Assembly (NCBI RefSeq): GCF_002646595.1
Contig: NZ_PDUD01000032.1
Coordinates: 1 to 64,000, forward strand
DNA length: 64,000 bases
Reading direction: 5' to 3'
DNA from: Flavilitoribacter nigricans DSM 23189 = NBRC 102662
Lineage (GTDB): Bacteria > Bacteroidota > Bacteroidia > Chitinophagales > Saprospiraceae
A program made the translations under genes and the position numbers. Within the stretch, counting starts at the first letter, position 1. Every line of letters starts with the position of its first letter. The notes under the pieces are model-generated. The model saw nothing but the letters and a program-made list of their open reading frames with translations. It did not search any database and was not told the DNA's origin. Of the stretch, positions 62,701-64,000 are shown piece by piece.

Positions 62701-63097
62701 AATCCACTACGGTCGGCTTGCCGTACATATCCATCTCATCGAAAATGTTGCTGTCTTCCGAGGACGCATTTTCCTCAGTAGTATCCGTTTCTGCTTCGTC
62801 TTCTCCCTCCACGCCGGCCATGAAGGACTTGGCCAGGATCTTGATCAGGAAGGTATCTATTTGCTGAAAGTTGATCTCTCCGGCAAACTGCTCACAGGAG
62901 CTGAGTGCGAAATAGAGGGAATCGCCGAAATCGAAAATGCGCCGGTCATTGAGGTGAGCGGAACCGTAGAGGTAGGAGTTGGCGGGCAGTCCGTTACCGG
63001 AGATCTCCCAGAGCATGCTTTGCCGCTCACCGGCATTCTGGGAATAGATACTAGCGATAAAGGCAAACTGGAGCAGGATCAGAGACAGGTATTTCAT
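59738..63097 (-). CDS. TraB/GumN (TIKI-like) domain protein with very long C-terminal region
   Basis: An 1119-residue precursor with signal peptide (1-20, ending IYSQ). Residues about 25-262 form a TraB/PrgY/GumN domain with both GX2H motifs (GSAH at 45-48 and GAAH near 232) and the GLE motif, so it may be an active metalloprotease of the TIKI type. The remaining 850 residues comprise beta-rich repeats (about 270-760) and a helical, HEAT-like part (about 780-1050). I recognise no family there. Most TraB/GumN proteins are near 300 residues, so this is a strong size outlier. It is probably periplasmic or outer-membrane associated. Confidence 0.8.
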   Translation of the reverse strand: MKYLSLILLQFAFIASIYSQNAGERQSMLWEISGNGLPANSYLYGSAHLNDRRIFDFGDSLYFALSSCEQFAGEINFQQIDTFLIKILAKSFMAGVEGEDEAETDTTEENASSEDSNIFDEMDMYGKPTVVDCYLFRTAMNLGLSSHGLEDMSEHVSILDGIPEKEEKFKIDDPWYEEFINTYARGDVDKLREMTEPKVYDEADVYRMSERNLIQATSFEALAKRAGTFAVVGAAHLFGKDNVLDQLAAAGYRVRRVNFGQSTDRIDRTYLLHQAQDWYQLDGSLLRFSLQSSLNNELVPLYDQGEVHMATEFDKGLIYMTMIFPIALLEDETAFLEYAKAAVFPDTLNLNLIKTELGDTLTRYDIENFSEKNAYRARLQITEDAFSLQMILGLSISAFDHPNVERYLNGLVIYPQEKPVEKKWNRQFSADGAFEYYFPDDIAFSDNPVTNEHYAERGDILLRYKVYEDPQTEDEYMVRYHCMPPGITYVEPYSDLRATMESLGSIYNAKVSEEKFITKDEHLGMDAILVDRFDNHFYVREIIRGAMLYIWVQKSPSHEVNEDFFENIAFSEPKYNVPNTFTFPDARFSMKAPAANYQYQTTEEEQRVENFDFNYTGSGVTLMLEFEPYGKYQELNLSDSIFTLDNAVDRELTDTILEFKTFKYGDVCPAYIVRYQNDSTFYYRTVMGIFCNHTFTSLELVAPQPLQTSSYVDDLLGTIRFELDEDSGTSLTSRKAPLILQDLESKDSLTFSNALQAFNNYENFTEADLPLVYPLLWKPLLNEIDEYNAKYILVAMLHNFESEEVEDELVKYYSATDNGNVKAIILESLGQRSSPTSMPKMIGLMKQMESPQQLSSDLFKPFADSLELMQQYYPQLKKLAEKDIGTSEVLALIAHWLEQETNYPFLENDLAWYHPRMYARIDSFYVTLEADSTASIDGYLMDYIREKGDRETAEKLYEVISGSTDIFGKYRVIYNRIAKDEPLPQALMDTVMESSYYRYWILKGLSTFDRELPDRWNDKEKVAEAVMKYHFFSNYDYWCEDCTLVREILANEVKPGNMVFMKCASEEEGAYYLGCIGPFDENGHIDLNNDQSVYYTSTKTEAEFETIFTEFIEYINSKE

Positions 63098-63128
63098 TGA
63101 TGTTTGGGATTTGGAATGATATTCAGGA

Positions 63129-63136
63129 CAAATTTA
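63129..63136 (-). promoter_or_regulatory. -7 box TAAATTTG for the TraB-domain gene
   Basis: Exact TAnnTTTG match on the minus strand 31 bp before the ATG. Confidence 0.45.
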
Positions 63137-63288
63137 CACACTCCGCCGCATTGGATCGGGCAGATATTTGAGTTTTGGTCCGTCGACGCTCCTTTTTGGT
63201 CTAAAAGCTATACATCCGATCCGGTGCGCACCAATTGTCGGTGCAGCCCGGGAGGATCGATACGGCCTGGCAGTAGACTATTTGCAAA

Positions 63289-63726
63289 CTACTCCTGCAA
63301 AGAAGGTCGGTCCTTACGGTGATTTTCGAACATCTCCACTGCACTTTTAACCATGCCCATGAATCCAATGCCCAGAACGATCAGGCCGAAGGACAATTCC
63401 TGCAGCACTTCGTGGGGAGAGGCGAGGTAGCCGATCAAACCGAGCACAATGAATACGAGGGTGGCGACGGACATAAAGGTCAAAAAGGTTTTTCCTTTTT
63501 TGGGATTTTCCCAGATCCGGCGCGAAGCTTCATTTTGAACTTTGGTGGTATCCTGGAGGGTGGAAAAGCTGATGCCCAGGCCCATGAAGATGAGTAAATT
63601 ATTGAGGTTGTCCCACAGGGTATCGAAACCGACGATATAGGGCAGGACGGCGTAGTACAACCCAATGAGCATGAGGGGATACTGGAGATAGCTGATCTTG
63701 TGGAACAAATCTTTGGCGTTGATCAT
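63289..63726 (-). CDS. Small integral membrane protein, unknown function
   Basis: A 145-residue protein starting at ATG 63726 (upstream codons in frame lack membrane-protein character). Four hydrophobic segments (about 15-33, 43-60, 82-105 and 113-133) with a charged central loop (TTKVQNEASRRIWENPKKGK). The C-terminus is charged (ENHRKDRPSLQE). It could be a holin- or DUF-type inner-membrane protein. I recognise no family. Confidence 0.65.
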   Translation of the reverse strand: MINAKDLFHKISYLQYPLMLIGLYYAVLPYIVGFDTLWDNLNNLLIFMGLGISFSTLQDTTKVQNEASRRIWENPKKGKTFLTFMSVATLVFIVLGLIGYLASPHEVLQELSFGLIVLGIGFMGMVKSAVEMFENHRKDRPSLQE

Positions 63727-63814
63727 AGGTTCACCTGGTTTAATGCTGAAGTGATGCGGGAGCGCGAGGCTAAAGTTACAAAACGCATCTTTGGCCGGCA
63801 AGTCGCTATGGGAT

Positions 63815-64000
63815 TTAGAGTCTATCCAAAAACCATCTATGGAACCTCATTTCCTCCTTCCGTAGTGCTGCTACGAAACTCGAAAGTGACTTCGTGAGCA
63901 CCCAACTCTGGTCATTGCCGACAGCAAAAACGGTTTCTGGACAGGCGCTTAACCCATTCACGACAAATACGGGGCCATTCACGAAAATGCGGACGGCAGA
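63815..64000 (-). CDS. Partial reading frame at the window edge
   Basis: A minus-strand frame open from the right edge ends at TAA (63815-63817), giving 61 residues. The visible C-terminus contains NGPVFVVNG, PETVFAVGNDQSWVLTKSLSSFVAAL and a basic helix. The strand-then-helix ending is faintly like SMI1/KNR4 (SUKH) proteins, but this is a guess. It could be the 3' end of a gene beyond the window. Confidence 0.3.
   Translation of the reverse strand, partial: SAVRIFVNGPVFVVNGLSACPETVFAVGNDQSWVLTKSLSSFVAALRKEEMRFHRWFLDRL

Noticed and set aside
1-64000. CRISPR arrays, prophage genes and intact insertion sequences
   Set aside because: No regularly spaced identical repeats with unique spacers, no integrase, capsid or complete transposase reading frame was found.

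Overview
The window looks like chromosomal DNA of a Bacteroidota bacterium, most likely class Saprospiria (Lewinella/Haliscomenobacter relatives). The evidence is fourfold: four secreted proteins end in type IX secretion (T9SS) C-terminal sorting domains; start codons lack Shine-Dalgarno sequences; many genes are preceded by the Bacteroidota -7 box TAnnTTTG; and several Bacteroidota-restricted families appear (DUF4783, DUF4199-like, DUF6503-like, arginase-fold pseudoenzyme). The class assignment is inference. There is no prophage, CRISPR array or intact insertion sequence.

Layout. 1-3.5 kb: tRNA-Arg with a terminator-like hairpin on each side, a CBS protein, a T9SS subtilase and a LolD-type ATPase. 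3.6-10.5 kb: a membrane glycosyltransferase, a lipoprotein/DUF4177/homocysteine methyltransferase run, a catalytically dead arginase-fold protein and an OmpA protein. 10.9-15.1 kb: a NatAB-like ABC exporter, a lipid kinase and a secreted coiled-coil protein. 15.1-17.9 kb: a 460-bp non-coding stretch with five DnaA-box matches, phased TAAAC repeats and an AT-rich core, a good candidate replication origin, followed directly by dnaB and a pseudouridine synthase. 18-25.5 kb: lipA, a beta-barrel protein, upp, a sulfatase, an unlisted 42-residue membrane peptide, an ECF sigma factor divergent from a small membrane protein, and lipoproteins. 25.6-30.4 kb: a LytTR response regulator, a hybrid kinase and a second ECF sigma factor whose upstream region carries three direct repeats at exactly 21-bp spacing, suggesting one signalling chain. 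30.7-42.3 kb: mostly exported proteins (DUF6503, PhoD-like phosphatase, T9SS nuclease, sortilin-like propeller, M14 peptidase).

42.8-51.8 kb is the most unusual region, a signalling island. It holds a small basic peptide, a receiver-like protein lacking the acidic pair, a sigma region-4-only protein, a PAS protein, a CheB-CheR-PAS fusion with no kinase domain, and a PAS/sigma-54 activator ending flush against the fusion gene. The two PAS genes share an upstream sequence module. Between them lies a candidate small RNA (minus strand) with a strong terminator and a near-consensus sigma-54 promoter. No chemoreceptor, CheA, CheW or flagellar gene is nearby, so methylation or demethylation feeding a sigma-54 circuit is a plausible but untested reading.

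51.9-64 kb: a T9SS amylase, an RRM glycine-rich RNA-binding protein, PBP1C, a 630-bp intergenic region built of nested inverted repeats between 27-bp direct repeats, a DKNYY lipoprotein, a TraB/GumN-domain protein with a very long C-terminal region, a small membrane protein, and a partial reading frame at the right edge. Two genes (OmpA, sortilin-like) show an abrupt change in base composition inside the coding sequence.
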